Below, piece after piece: positions 33,556 through 42,246 of a DNA stretch of 64,000 nt. The DNA lies in assembly GCA_947172645.1 (NCBI GenBank), contig CAMWBY010000004.1:124001-188000 (forward strand), in the 5' to 3' direction. Source of the DNA: an uncultured Lachnospiraceae bacterium. GTDB lineage: Bacteria; Bacillota; Clostridia; Lachnospirales; Lachnospiraceae. The number at the start of each line of letters is the position of its first letter. Positions within the stretch are counted from its first letter, which is position 1. The position numbers were made by a program, and so were the translations under genes. The notes beneath the pieces are model-generated. The model saw nothing but the letters and a program-made list of their open reading frames with translations. It was not told the origin of the DNA and did not search any database.

Positions 33556-35103
33556 ATGGGCAGAGTCAGGCAGGCGGAGAAAAATATATTCTTCGGCTAT
33601 ATCAGCAATTTTATTATTATGATTATGGGGCTTGTACAGCGTACTGTTTTTATTATGGTGTTGGACAGGGCCTTGCTTGGCGTCAATTCTTTGTATACGG
33701 ATATTCTAAGTATGCTGTCCTTAGCTGAGCTTGGCATTGGAAGCGCATTAAACTACAGCCTTTATAAGCCGGTAGCCCGCAATGATATAGAGAAGATAAA
33801 GTCTTATATGAGGCTTTATAAAAAGGCGTACCTGGCGATTGCGGGCGTCATTACGGCGATTGGGCTTGGGGTGGTCCCCTTTTTGCCATATCTGATTAAG
33901 GACAGCCGGGGTATATCGGAAGCGGATTTGACGCTTTACTACCTGATTTTTCTTTTTAACACGGTCAGCACTTATTTTGTAGCGTATAAATATAGTCTGG
34001 TCAATGCGCAGCAGCGCAATTATATCCAGACGAACATCACCACGGTTACGAAGATTGTTACGGTTTTAGTGCAGATTGTGATGCTGGTTACGACGAAGAA
34101 TTTCCTTCTGTTTTTGCTGTCGCAGTCGGCGGTGGAACTGCTTCAGAAGATATTTGCGAACCGTTATCTGAATAAACTGTATCCTTATCTGCAGGATAAA
34201 GATGTACACGGACTTGATAAAGAAGAGACGGACATCGTGGTGGATAAGACCAAGGCGCTTATGTTCCACAAGATTGGGGATGTGGCCAGGCTGTCCACGG
34301 ACAGTATTATTATCACTTATTTCATGAATGTGGACTGGGTAGGGGTGGTCGGCAATTATATGCAGATTATCACCTATGCCACCAATTATATCAGCGTGAT
34401 TTTTAATTCCGTCATCTCGGGTTTCGGCAATCTGGTTGCCACGGAGTCGAAGGAGAAGCAGTATGCGATGTTCCGGGTATACCGTTTCTTTGCCTGCTGG
34501 CTGTACGGGTTTGCCGCAGTAGGGTTCTGGCTGCTTCTGACGCCCCTTGTCACGGGCATATGGCTTGACGAAAGTTGGAAGTTGGGGCAGGGCGTGCTTG
34601 CGCTGATTCTGGTCGATTTTTATTTCAAGGGCGGCAGGGTCGTCCTGGTGAATTTCAAGATTGCCGCGGGTATATTTGAGCAGGACAAATACTTGTCCTT
34701 GATTCAAGGGGCGGTGAACCTGGTTTTGTCGGTGGCAGGTATCCAGTATATCGGTCTTGCGGGCGTTTATGTGGGTACGGTTGTCTCCGGGGTGATGGCG
34801 AACCTGATTCAGCCTGTGATTGTGTACAGGGATTGTTTTGGCCGCAGTGCGTGGACTTACTTTCTGGATTCTTTAAAATATATCGGAACAATCTTGGCGG
34901 TTGTCGTCCTAATGGTTCCGGTAAAATCCGTTATACTGTCGCAGGTCACTGTCGGGACATTTATTTTAATGGGAATCGTTGTTTCGGTTGTTTATAATGT
35001 AATTTTTCTTCTGCTTTTCCACAGGACGAAAGAGTTTGGGTATCTGTGGGCATTAATTTCAGGAAAGTTTACGTTTTTGCGCAGAGTGGGCAGGAAAGAG
35101 TGA
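33556..35103 (+). CDS. Wzx-like polysaccharide flippase (MOP superfamily)
   Basis: 515 residues with about 12-14 membrane helices. The N-terminal segment KNIFFGYISNFIIMIMGLVQRTVFI and the block LAELGIGSALNYSLYKPVA are typical of Wzx/RfbX flippases. The family moves undecaprenyl-diphosphate-linked repeat units from the cytoplasmic to the outer face by a proton- or ion-coupled route. It lies 14 bases after the pyruvyltransferase gene and in the same cluster as the initiating sugar transferase and two Wzy-like genes. This completes a Wzx/Wzy-dependent set beside the ABC exporters. Confidence 0.88.
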   Translation: MGRVRQAEKNIFFGYISNFIIMIMGLVQRTVFIMVLDRALLGVNSLYTDILSMLSLAELGIGSALNYSLYKPVARNDIEKIKSYMRLYKKAYLAIAGVITAIGLGVVPFLPYLIKDSRGISEADLTLYYLIFLFNTVSTYFVAYKYSLVNAQQRNYIQTNITTVTKIVTVLVQIVMLVTTKNFLLFLLSQSAVELLQKIFANRYLNKLYPYLQDKDVHGLDKEETDIVVDKTKALMFHKIGDVARLSTDSIIITYFMNVDWVGVVGNYMQIITYATNYISVIFNSVISGFGNLVATESKEKQYAMFRVYRFFACWLYGFAAVGFWLLLTPLVTGIWLDESWKLGQGVLALILVDFYFKGGRVVLVNFKIAAGIFEQDKYLSLIQGAVNLVLSVAGIQYIGLAGVYVGTVVSGVMANLIQPVIVYRDCFGRSAWTYFLDSLKYIGTILAVVVLMVPVKSVILSQVTVGTFILMGIVVSVVYNVIFLLLFHRTKEFGYLWALISGKFTFLRRVGRKE

Positions 35104-35167
35104 ATATAAATTGGGTTTGCCTGTGGTTTTACAGGCAGGATGGCACGAAAGAAAGGTACGGACAGTC

Positions 35168-36328
35168 ATGGAGAAGGCAATAGAGAGACTGGAAGGGAAA
35201 GAGAATAAAAAGGCCCTGATGGACACTGCCTGCCAGGAGCTTATGGTTTATGGGCTGTGGGATGGCAGGACGAAAATAAAAAGGTGGATTTCGAAGCATC
35301 TGCTGAAACGGCAGGTGGCGCCGGAAGATGTGGTTTTTTGGCCTACCGGGCTTCTGGCGGCGGGGCTATGGCAGTATAGGCAGGAAATTATCGGACAGGG
35401 CGGGGCGCAGACAGCTGCCGAAAGGGCAGGGGCAGCGAAGGACGACAGTACTGCCCTGGCAGTGGAACAGATTGACAGTGCGCTTCTTGCCTATTATGAG
35501 AGATGGCGTCACAGGGGATATCCTGTTTTTTATTTGGATGACATGCTGGCGGGCGAGACATTGCTGTCCGCCTATGAGGCATACCGTAAAGACGGGTTAA
35601 GCAACGGGATTATCCAGAGCCGGAATGCGGAAAGTTACTGGGAGGCAATCGAGAAGCTGGCGGATTATGGACTGAATTACCCTACCGACGAAATGGGTAG
35701 TTTTCCCTACCGCGCATTGCAGAGAAACGGCCAGGTTTTTGTGGACGCCATCGGGCTTGCATGTCCGTTCCTGTACCGGTACGGGGCAATGTGTGAGAGG
35801 ACGGACGCCATGGAGCTTGCGGTGAAGCAGATTGTGAATTTCCTTGCCTATGGTATGGACGGCGTCACAGGGCTGCCCTACCATGGATATTGTATGGAGA
35901 GCACGTGGAAATACGGTATTATCGGTTGGGGACGGGCGGTAGGATGGCTGCTGCGCGGGATGGCAGGCTGCATGGCGACAGAGTATGGGGTGAAAAGGCT
36001 GCAGGATTCCTATATTAGTCTGATGGATACCGTGCTTACCTATCAGCACAAGGACGGTTATTTTTCGTGGCAGCTTCAGGCGGTGGACGGTCCGGTGGAC
36101 ACTTCCGCCACGGGAATGATTTGCGCGGCGCTCAGGCAGGGAATAGAGATGGGAATTTTGGACAAGGCTGCATATGAACACGCATTGTGGGCGGGCAGAT
36201 ATGCTATCGGCGAATCTATCAGGGACAGCCGGGTTTATGACTGTTCCGGGGAATGCGAGGGATTCGGCCAGTATCCGCAGCGGTATGGCGCATATCCCTG
36301 GGCGCTTGGGACGGCGCTTATGCTGTAA
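35168..36328 (+). CDS. GH105-like unsaturated glycuronyl hydrolase
   Basis: 386 residues from ATG 35168, with GAAAGGT ten bases upstream; no signal peptide, so probably cytoplasmic. The (alpha/alpha)6-barrel pattern of GH88/GH105 is visible: NGQVFVDAIGLACPFLYRYG with candidate catalytic Asp193, GWGRAVGWLLRGM, and DTSATGMICAALRQG. Characterised relatives (YteR type) release unsaturated uronic acids left by polysaccharide lyases. In a glycan assembly locus this is unexpected. It may trim or recycle glycan, or it may be a family member with another activity. The stretch 35393-35460 encodes a poorly conserved Ala/Gly-rich insert. Confidence 0.75.
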   Translation: MEKAIERLEGKENKKALMDTACQELMVYGLWDGRTKIKRWISKHLLKRQVAPEDVVFWPTGLLAAGLWQYRQEIIGQGGAQTAAERAGAAKDDSTALAVEQIDSALLAYYERWRHRGYPVFYLDDMLAGETLLSAYEAYRKDGLSNGIIQSRNAESYWEAIEKLADYGLNYPTDEMGSFPYRALQRNGQVFVDAIGLACPFLYRYGAMCERTDAMELAVKQIVNFLAYGMDGVTGLPYHGYCMESTWKYGIIGWGRAVGWLLRGMAGCMATEYGVKRLQDSYISLMDTVLTYQHKDGYFSWQLQAVDGPVDTSATGMICAALRQGIEMGILDKAAYEHALWAGRYAIGESIRDSRVYDCSGECEGFGQYPQRYGAYPWALGTALML

Positions 36329-36419
36329 GTGGGGAAATTCAAGGGCCGCAGAGGCGCGACCTAAGAGCTTCTTAATGTCTGGGAGAAAAGCCTTAGGAAA
36401 ATAGGGAGAGACAATATAG

Positions 36420-37988
36420 ATGAACCGCAGGCTTAAAAAGATTGCATCCGAAAACAGCATAGAGATTACCCTGGCGGAAGCTTGCTATTTTGGCTTCTTT
36501 ATTCTGCTGTCGGTCACCAAGGGATTGGGGCTGTACGAGGGACAGAAGCTTTTTGAGCTGCTTGTGATTCCGGCATTTTTATGCGGGGCGGCGAAGATAC
36601 TCGTTACGCCGTATACGAAGAGGCAGTGGGTTGTACAGGCGGCGCTTCTTCTTCTCACGGGAGTGGTATTTTTTAATTCCCATGAGAGGGGGATACTGTT
36701 TCTTGCCTTTACGGTGCTTGGGATGAAGGGTATCTCTGTGAAGAAGGTGTTCCATGTGGGGCTGTGGGTGTGGTCGTCGTGTGCGGTGGTTTTAAGTGTT
36801 TTTTCTTTTTTCAGGTTGGAACATACGGTGTACAGGGTACATGCCAAGATGGGGCTGGGACATATTTTCCGGTGGAGTCTTGGATTCTCCCACCCTAATA
36901 TACTGCACATCACCTATCTGGCGTTGTGTGCCTTTCTGATTTATGAACTGGGGGAGAGCTATAAGTTCCGGCATTTTATGATGCTGATGGCGGGAAACAT
37001 CCTGGTTTTTGTGTATTCTATCAGTTATACCGGATTCGGGATTGTGGCGGTTTTACTGACGGGATGTCTGTATGTGCAGGTCAGGCCCAGGTTCTGTATT
37101 GTGGAAAAATTGGCGGCGAATATGGTGCTTCCGGCATGCCTGGCGCTGTCTTTTGTGCTTCCTTTTTACTTGTATGACCCCAAATGGGCGTATAAAGTCC
37201 AAAAGTTAAATTTTATGTTGAACACGCGTATCTGGCTTGCGGAGCAGTTTCTGCGCTCGGAGTACAGGAGCCTTTTCGGGGCGGATATTTCCAAGGTAGT
37301 GAAGTCTTCCATGACCATGGACAATTCTTATGTCTGGGGATATATCAATTATGGGCTGATTGCTTTTGGGGTCATTATACTGGGGTATTTTATTTTGCTA
37401 TTTTATGACACGCACAAGCAGAAGACGAGGGAGCTGGTCATTCTTGTGTGCTTCCTGGGTGCAGGGTGGACGGAACCGCTATTGTTTAACACTTCTTTTA
37501 AAAATGTGACGTTGGTATTTCTGGGAAGCCTGCTTTATATGTCTTCCGGGAAGACGGAGTATGGGCTGTTTCCCAAATTGCAGCGCACGGTGAAGATTCC
37601 TTTCGCCGGGCTGCCGGACAGGCTGGCAGGGGAAATAGGTGGATTGTGGAGGAAGAACAAGGCGAAGACGGCATGTTTTACGGCAGCAGGTGTGGTGCTT
37701 GGCGTTGCGCTGTGCATGGTTTTGTACCGGCCGCCGGAAGGGTATGTGGTGCCCCGGTTTTATACGGATGGACTGGAAGAGACTTCCGTGTATCTGGAGA
37801 GCGAGGACGACCCATCCTATGAAGGCTTTCAGGTCATGAATTACAAGGATGGCGAGACGCCTATGCAGCTTGTGCAGGGTCAGGCGGTCATGTTGGAGAC
37901 GGTGCGGTATTATCTGGGGAGTGTGTTTATCGGAGGATTATGCGGCGCGGTATGCTGCACGGCAGTTCTCATGTACAGGCGAAAGTGA
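36420..37988 (+). CDS. Second Wzy-like polysaccharide polymerase candidate
   Basis: 522 residues with about eleven membrane segments up to residue ~385, a basic cytoplasmic stretch, one further helix, an external segment of about 60 residues, and a final helix. LGFSHPNILHITYLALC and SISYTGFGIVAVLL reproduce the HPN...TG pattern seen in the protein at 25353. Wzy-type function is likely, but the C-terminal two-helix extension with an extracytoplasmic loop is unlike standard Wzy and could contact the cell envelope or a chain-length partner. GGGAGAG is 11 bases before the ATG. Confidence 0.72.
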   Translation: MNRRLKKIASENSIEITLAEACYFGFFILLSVTKGLGLYEGQKLFELLVIPAFLCGAAKILVTPYTKRQWVVQAALLLLTGVVFFNSHERGILFLAFTVLGMKGISVKKVFHVGLWVWSSCAVVLSVFSFFRLEHTVYRVHAKMGLGHIFRWSLGFSHPNILHITYLALCAFLIYELGESYKFRHFMMLMAGNILVFVYSISYTGFGIVAVLLTGCLYVQVRPRFCIVEKLAANMVLPACLALSFVLPFYLYDPKWAYKVQKLNFMLNTRIWLAEQFLRSEYRSLFGADISKVVKSSMTMDNSYVWGYINYGLIAFGVIILGYFILLFYDTHKQKTRELVILVCFLGAGWTEPLLFNTSFKNVTLVFLGSLLYMSSGKTEYGLFPKLQRTVKIPFAGLPDRLAGEIGGLWRKNKAKTACFTAAGVVLGVALCMVLYRPPEGYVVPRFYTDGLEETSVYLESEDDPSYEGFQVMNYKDGETPMQLVQGQAVMLETVRYYLGSVFIGGLCGAVCCTAVLMYRRK

Positions 37989-38001
37989 GGCGGACAGAAG
38001 G

Positions 38002-39987
38002 ATGAAACAGAAAAAATTAACCTATTGCAGGATTTTGAAGACAAATATCAATGTGACGGACATGGACAGTACCATCGCATACATTACAGAGAATCTGGAG
38101 GAACTGAAAGGGAACTATATATGCGTCTCCAATGTACACACGACAGTGATGGCGTTTCGGGACGAGGAGTACCGAAGGATACAAAACAGCGGCGCCATGG
38201 CGCTTCCCGACGGGCAGCCTCTGTCCATTGTCAGCCGCCAGAGAGGGTATGCGCAGGCAGGGCGCGTGCCGGGGCCGGATTTGATGCCCGCCATTCTTGC
38301 ATTGTCCCAGGACAGGGGATACAGCCATTATTTTTACGGAAGTACGCAGGAGACGCTTTCCAAGTTGAGGAAAAAGATTCTGGCCAGTTATCCCAGGCTG
38401 AAAATTGCGGGCATGTATGCGCCCCCTTTCAGAGAGCTGACAGAGGAAGAGGATGAAAAGATTGTACGCACAATCAATGACAGCGGCGCGGATTTCGTCT
38501 GGGTTGCCCTGGGGGCGCCGAAGCAGGAGCGGTGGATGTACGCACACCGGGACAGGGTAAAGGGGCTGATGATTGGCGTCGGCGCGGCTTTTGATTTTAT
38601 TGCGGGGACAGTGAAGCGTGCGCCCATGTGGATGCAGAAGCTTTGTCTGGAATGGGTGTTCCGCATCATGCAAAGTCCCAGGAAAATGATTCCCCGCTAT
38701 TTAAACACTAATTTTGCCTTTCTTTACTATGTGCACAAGGAGTCGAAAGCGCTTCGGCGAAAGAGCAGGGAAGACAGGAGGAATGGAAGCGTTGCAGGTT
38801 CCGGCGCAGGCGGCATGGCGGATAATGCGGGCAGAATACATGGCGGTTCTAAGAAGCAGCTGCGTATCGGCATGATTGGCCACAAGAGAATCCCTTCCAG
38901 GGAAGGCGGCGTGGAGATTGTGGTGGAAGAACTGGCGGTGCGCATGGCGGCCATGGGACATCGGGTGGACGCTTACAACAGATATGGGCATCACGTGTCA
39001 GGCAAGAAATACGACCAGGAATACGGTTGGAAAGACAGGAAATTCTACAAAGGGGTAAGGGTATATATTGTCCCTACGTTCAGGACGAGTAAGCTCAATG
39101 CCATTGTGTACAGCTTCTTTGCGTCGCTGCGGGCGTCCTTTGGCAGATATGATGTGCTGCATTATCATGCGGAGGGCCCTTGCGCTATGCTGTGGATACC
39201 GAAACTTTTCCATAAGAAAGTGGTGGTGACTGTCCATGGCCTTGACTGGCAGCGGGCGAAATGGGGCAATTTTGCGTCTTTTGTCATTAAGTTCGGCGAG
39301 AAGATGGCGGCGAAGTATGCCGATGAAGTGATAGTGCTTTCCAGGAATGTACAGAAATATTTTGCAGATACTTATAACAGGCAGACCACGTATATTCCGA
39401 ATGGCATTAACAGGCCCGTCCTGCGGGATGCGGAGCTGATTACGGAGAAATACGGGCTTGTAAAGGACGGATATCTGTTGTCCTTAAGCAGAATCGTGCC
39501 GGAGAAGGGCGTGCATTATCTTCTGGAGGCCTTTTCTAAGATTGATACGGACAAGAAACTGGTGATTGCCGGGGGCAACAGCCAGGCAGTGGAATATATG
39601 GATATGATTCATCGGATGGCGGCTCTGGACGACCGTGTGATTATGACAGATTTCGTGCAGGGACAGGTTTTGGAGGAGCTTTATTCCAACGCCTACGCGT
39701 TCGTGCTACCAAGCGATGTGGAGGGCATGGCGCTGACGCTGCTCGAGGCCATGAGCTATCGGGATTGCTGCCTTGTCAGCGATATCTGTGAGAATACGGA
39801 AGTGGTGGAGGACAAGGCTTTTGTGTTCCGCAAAGGAGATGTGAAGGATTTGCAGGCGAAACTGGAATATTTGCTTGCGCACCCGGAGACAGTACATCAA
39901 TACGGGGAGCAGGGCGTGGATTTTATCTGCGGCAAGTACAACTGGGATGAAGTGGTGGAGGAGACGGTGCAGGTGTACCGGAAATGA
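38002..39987 (+). CDS. Fused WecG/TagA/CpsF (GT26) and GT4 glycosyltransferase
   Basis: 661 residues from ATG 38002; the frame extends upstream only as a shadow of the Wzy-like gene. Residues ~10-240 form a GT26 domain: NVHTT (44-48), PDGQPL (69-74) with the catalytic-type Asp70, and GAPKQE (171-176). A Gly/Ser/Arg-rich linker spans about 250-285. Residues ~286-661 form a GT4 domain: IPSREGGVEIVVEEL, HGLDWQRAKWG, SRIVPEKGVHYLLEAF and the EX7E pair Glu574/Glu582. One polypeptide could therefore add two successive sugars. GT26 members use N-acetylmannosamine(uronic acid) or glucosyl donors on undecaprenyl-linked acceptors; the donors here are unknown. Confidence 0.88.
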   Translation: MKQKKLTYCRILKTNINVTDMDSTIAYITENLEELKGNYICVSNVHTTVMAFRDEEYRRIQNSGAMALPDGQPLSIVSRQRGYAQAGRVPGPDLMPAILALSQDRGYSHYFYGSTQETLSKLRKKILASYPRLKIAGMYAPPFRELTEEEDEKIVRTINDSGADFVWVALGAPKQERWMYAHRDRVKGLMIGVGAAFDFIAGTVKRAPMWMQKLCLEWVFRIMQSPRKMIPRYLNTNFAFLYYVHKESKALRRKSREDRRNGSVAGSGAGGMADNAGRIHGGSKKQLRIGMIGHKRIPSREGGVEIVVEELAVRMAAMGHRVDAYNRYGHHVSGKKYDQEYGWKDRKFYKGVRVYIVPTFRTSKLNAIVYSFFASLRASFGRYDVLHYHAEGPCAMLWIPKLFHKKVVVTVHGLDWQRAKWGNFASFVIKFGEKMAAKYADEVIVLSRNVQKYFADTYNRQTTYIPNGINRPVLRDAELITEKYGLVKDGYLLSLSRIVPEKGVHYLLEAFSKIDTDKKLVIAGGNSQAVEYMDMIHRMAALDDRVIMTDFVQGQVLEELYSNAYAFVLPSDVEGMALTLLEAMSYRDCCLVSDICENTEVVEDKAFVFRKGDVKDLQAKLEYLLAHPETVHQYGEQGVDFICGKYNWDEVVEETVQVYRK

Positions 39988-39994
39988 GACAGTC

Positions 39995-41215
39995 ATGAAG
40001 ATACTGATGGTGAACAAATTCCTGTACCCTAACGGCGGGTCGGAGACTTATATTTTTAAATTAGGCGAACAGCTGCAGATTATGGGGCACAGAATACAGT
40101 ACTTCGGCATGGAGCATGAAGGCAGGATTGTGGGCAACCATGTGGAGAGCTATACGTCTGATATGGACTTCCATGGCGGAGGGATTGGGAAGCTTTTATA
40201 TCCTTTCAAAATTATCTATTCCGTGGAGGCGAGGAAGAAAATACGTCTGGTGTTGGAGGATTTCAAGCCGGATGTGGTGCATTTGAATAATATTAATTTT
40301 CAGTTGACCCCGTCGGTCATTTATGAAATCCGCGCCTATGAGAAGAGACGAAGGAAGCGTGTGCGCATCGTGTATACTGCCCACGATTACCAGTGGGTGT
40401 GCCCGAACCATATGATGCGCGTGCCTGCCACCGGGGAAATCTGTTTTGCCTGCAGAGGCGGCGATTATAAGCAGTGCAGCAAGAATCGGTGTATCCACAA
40501 TTCCAGGGTGAAAAGCCTGATTGGGGCAATGGAGGCGAAGTATTATGCGAAGCGTAAGACTTACGGCATGGTGGACGTGATTGTCTGTCCCAGTGAATTT
40601 ATGAAAAAACAGCTCGACACAGACCCGCTTTTGGCGGATAAGACAGTGATGATGCATAACTTTATTTCCACGGGCATCCATGAAGGGGAGAGTGAAATTC
40701 CCCAAAATGGGAAAGACTATGTGGTATATTTCGGGCGCTTTTCCGAAGAAAAGGGAACTGCGACGCTGCTGAAAGCATGTCGGGCGCTGCCGGAAATCCC
40801 TTTTGTCTTCGCGGGGACAGGCCCCTTGGAGAGTTTGGTAAACGATGTGCCTAATGTGGAGAACAGAGGGTTCCTACAGGGAGAAGCGCTGCGGGAACTG
40901 ATTGCAAGGGCCAGGTTCAGCGTGTATCCTTCCGAGTGGTATGAGAATTGCCCTTTCTCCGTGATGGAATCCCAGCTGTATGGCACGCCTGTGCTCGCCT
41001 CCGATTTGGGCGGCGCGCCGGAACTTGTGCAGGCGGGAAGGACAGGAGACTTGTTCCGGGGCGGGGATGCGCAGGAACTGACGGAGCATATCCGGGCATT
41101 GTGGGAAGACCCTGCGCTGTGCCGGGAGTACAGTGAAAACTGTAAAAATATAAAATTTGATACAATCAGGGAATATTGTGATAAAATAATAAAGAATGTT
41201 TACACACGTACCTAA
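39995..41215 (+). CDS. Glycosyltransferase family 4 with a cysteine cluster
   Basis: 406 residues from ATG 39995, seven bases after the previous stop; the longer frame from 39875 is an overlap artefact. KFLYPNGGSETYIFKLG is the N-terminal loop, FGRFSEEKGTATLL the donor-domain start, and ENCPFSVMESQLYGTPVLAS the EX7E-like end (Glu then Glu nine residues on). Between residues ~135 and ~170, WVCPNHMM, ICFACRGG and CSKNRCIH give five cysteines in a pattern that recurs in a GT4 subgroup and may bind zinc or form a structural cap. The donor is unknown. Confidence 0.9.
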   Translation: MKILMVNKFLYPNGGSETYIFKLGEQLQIMGHRIQYFGMEHEGRIVGNHVESYTSDMDFHGGGIGKLLYPFKIIYSVEARKKIRLVLEDFKPDVVHLNNINFQLTPSVIYEIRAYEKRRRKRVRIVYTAHDYQWVCPNHMMRVPATGEICFACRGGDYKQCSKNRCIHNSRVKSLIGAMEAKYYAKRKTYGMVDVIVCPSEFMKKQLDTDPLLADKTVMMHNFISTGIHEGESEIPQNGKDYVVYFGRFSEEKGTATLLKACRALPEIPFVFAGTGPLESLVNDVPNVENRGFLQGEALRELIARARFSVYPSEWYENCPFSVMESQLYGTPVLASDLGGAPELVQAGRTGDLFRGGDAQELTEHIRALWEDPALCREYSENCKNIKFDTIREYCDKIIKNVYTRT

Positions 41216-41247
41216 ATTCATTTTGTGGAAGACGGGAGACGAGAGGA

Positions 41248-42246
41248 ATGGCAAGAAGAACCTTATACGGCACAGTCATTGTGACCTATCGGTGCAACGC
41301 CCGCTGTAATATGTGCGATTGCTTTAAGGACCCTACCAGGCCGGAAGAGGAGATTACTCTGGCGGATATCAAGAAACTGCCGGAGATGGCGTTTACGAAT
41401 ATTACGGGCGGAGAGCCTTTTATCAGACAGGATATCCCGGATATTGTGCGGGAGCTGTACAAGAAATCTGACAGGATTGTCATATCCACCAACGGATATT
41501 TTACGGACAGGATTATTGCCCTGTGCAGGGAATTTCCCAAAGTGGGCATCCGCATCAGCATAGAGGGACTACAGAAGACAAATGACGCCATAAGGGGCAT
41601 TCCCGACGGTTTCAACAGAGGGTATAAGACGCTCAAGACATTGGTGGATATGGGGCACCCGGACGTGGGATTTGGCATGACGGTGCAGGATATGAACTGC
41701 GAGGACTTAGTACCGCTTTACAATATCGCCAATGACATGGGCATGGAGTTTGCCACCGCAACGCTTCACAACTCCTTCTATTTCAGGAAAACGGACAATA
41801 AGATTGACGATAAATATAAAGTGGCGCAGAATTTCGAGAAGCTGATTAACGAGCTTTTGAAGAGTAAGTCACCTAAGAAATGGTTCCGAGCCTATTTTAA
41901 CCATGGGTTGATAAATTATATCTATGGCAACAAGCGGCTTCTGCCCTGCGATATGTCGAAGAACGCGTTTTTCATTGACCCGTTCTGCGATGTCATTCCC
42001 TGTAACGGCATGGAGAAGAAGGCGGTCATGGGTAATCTCAGGGAGCAGACCTGGGAGGAATTATGGAACTCCCCACAGGCGCAGGCAGTCAGGGAGTGCA
42101 CGAGAAAATGTGACAGAAATTGTTGGATGATTGGTTCCGCGTCTCCGGCAATGCATAAATATATTTGGGTGCCCGGATGGTGGGTTGTGAAGCACAAGTT
42201 TTTGAAAGGCGGCAAATACAGTCTGAAGGAGAATAAGTTTATATGA
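41248..42246 (+). CDS. Radical SAM/SPASM domain enzyme
   Basis: 332 residues. CNARCNMC (Cys16, Cys20, Cys23) is the CxxxCxxC site for the radical-generating 4Fe-4S cluster, and ITGGEPFIRQD is the GGEP motif for S-adenosylmethionine. The C-terminal third has the SPASM-type Cys pattern LPCDMSKNAFF...DPFCDVIPCNGM and VRECTRKCDRNCWM, for one or two auxiliary clusters. It sits between two GT4 genes and shares a 4-base overlap with the next, so it is probably part of the glycan pathway. No peptide precursor gene is visible nearby. Candidate roles are sugar epimerisation, dehydration or methyl/thio modification, none of which can be chosen from sequence. Confidence 0.88.
   Translation: MARRTLYGTVIVTYRCNARCNMCDCFKDPTRPEEEITLADIKKLPEMAFTNITGGEPFIRQDIPDIVRELYKKSDRIVISTNGYFTDRIIALCREFPKVGIRISIEGLQKTNDAIRGIPDGFNRGYKTLKTLVDMGHPDVGFGMTVQDMNCEDLVPLYNIANDMGMEFATATLHNSFYFRKTDNKIDDKYKVAQNFEKLINELLKSKSPKKWFRAYFNHGLINYIYGNKRLLPCDMSKNAFFIDPFCDVIPCNGMEKKAVMGNLREQTWEELWNSPQAQAVRECTRKCDRNCWMIGSASPAMHKYIWVPGWWVVKHKFLKGGKYSLKENKFI

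Noticed and set aside
35597..36460. Minus-strand open frame of 287 codons
   Set aside because: It is opposite the GH105-like gene, whose conserved motifs are clear, and has no recognisable domain or ribosome binding site.
37849..38001. Upstream extension of the GT26-GT4 fusion gene
   Set aside because: These codons overlap the end of the Wzy-like gene and give a Cys/Arg-rich sequence unlike GT26; ATG 38002 begins the family-like part.
39875..39994. Upstream extension of the GT4 gene at 39995
   Set aside because: It is a second-frame reading of the end of the fusion gene; the family-typical MKILMVNKFLYPNGG begins at 39995.
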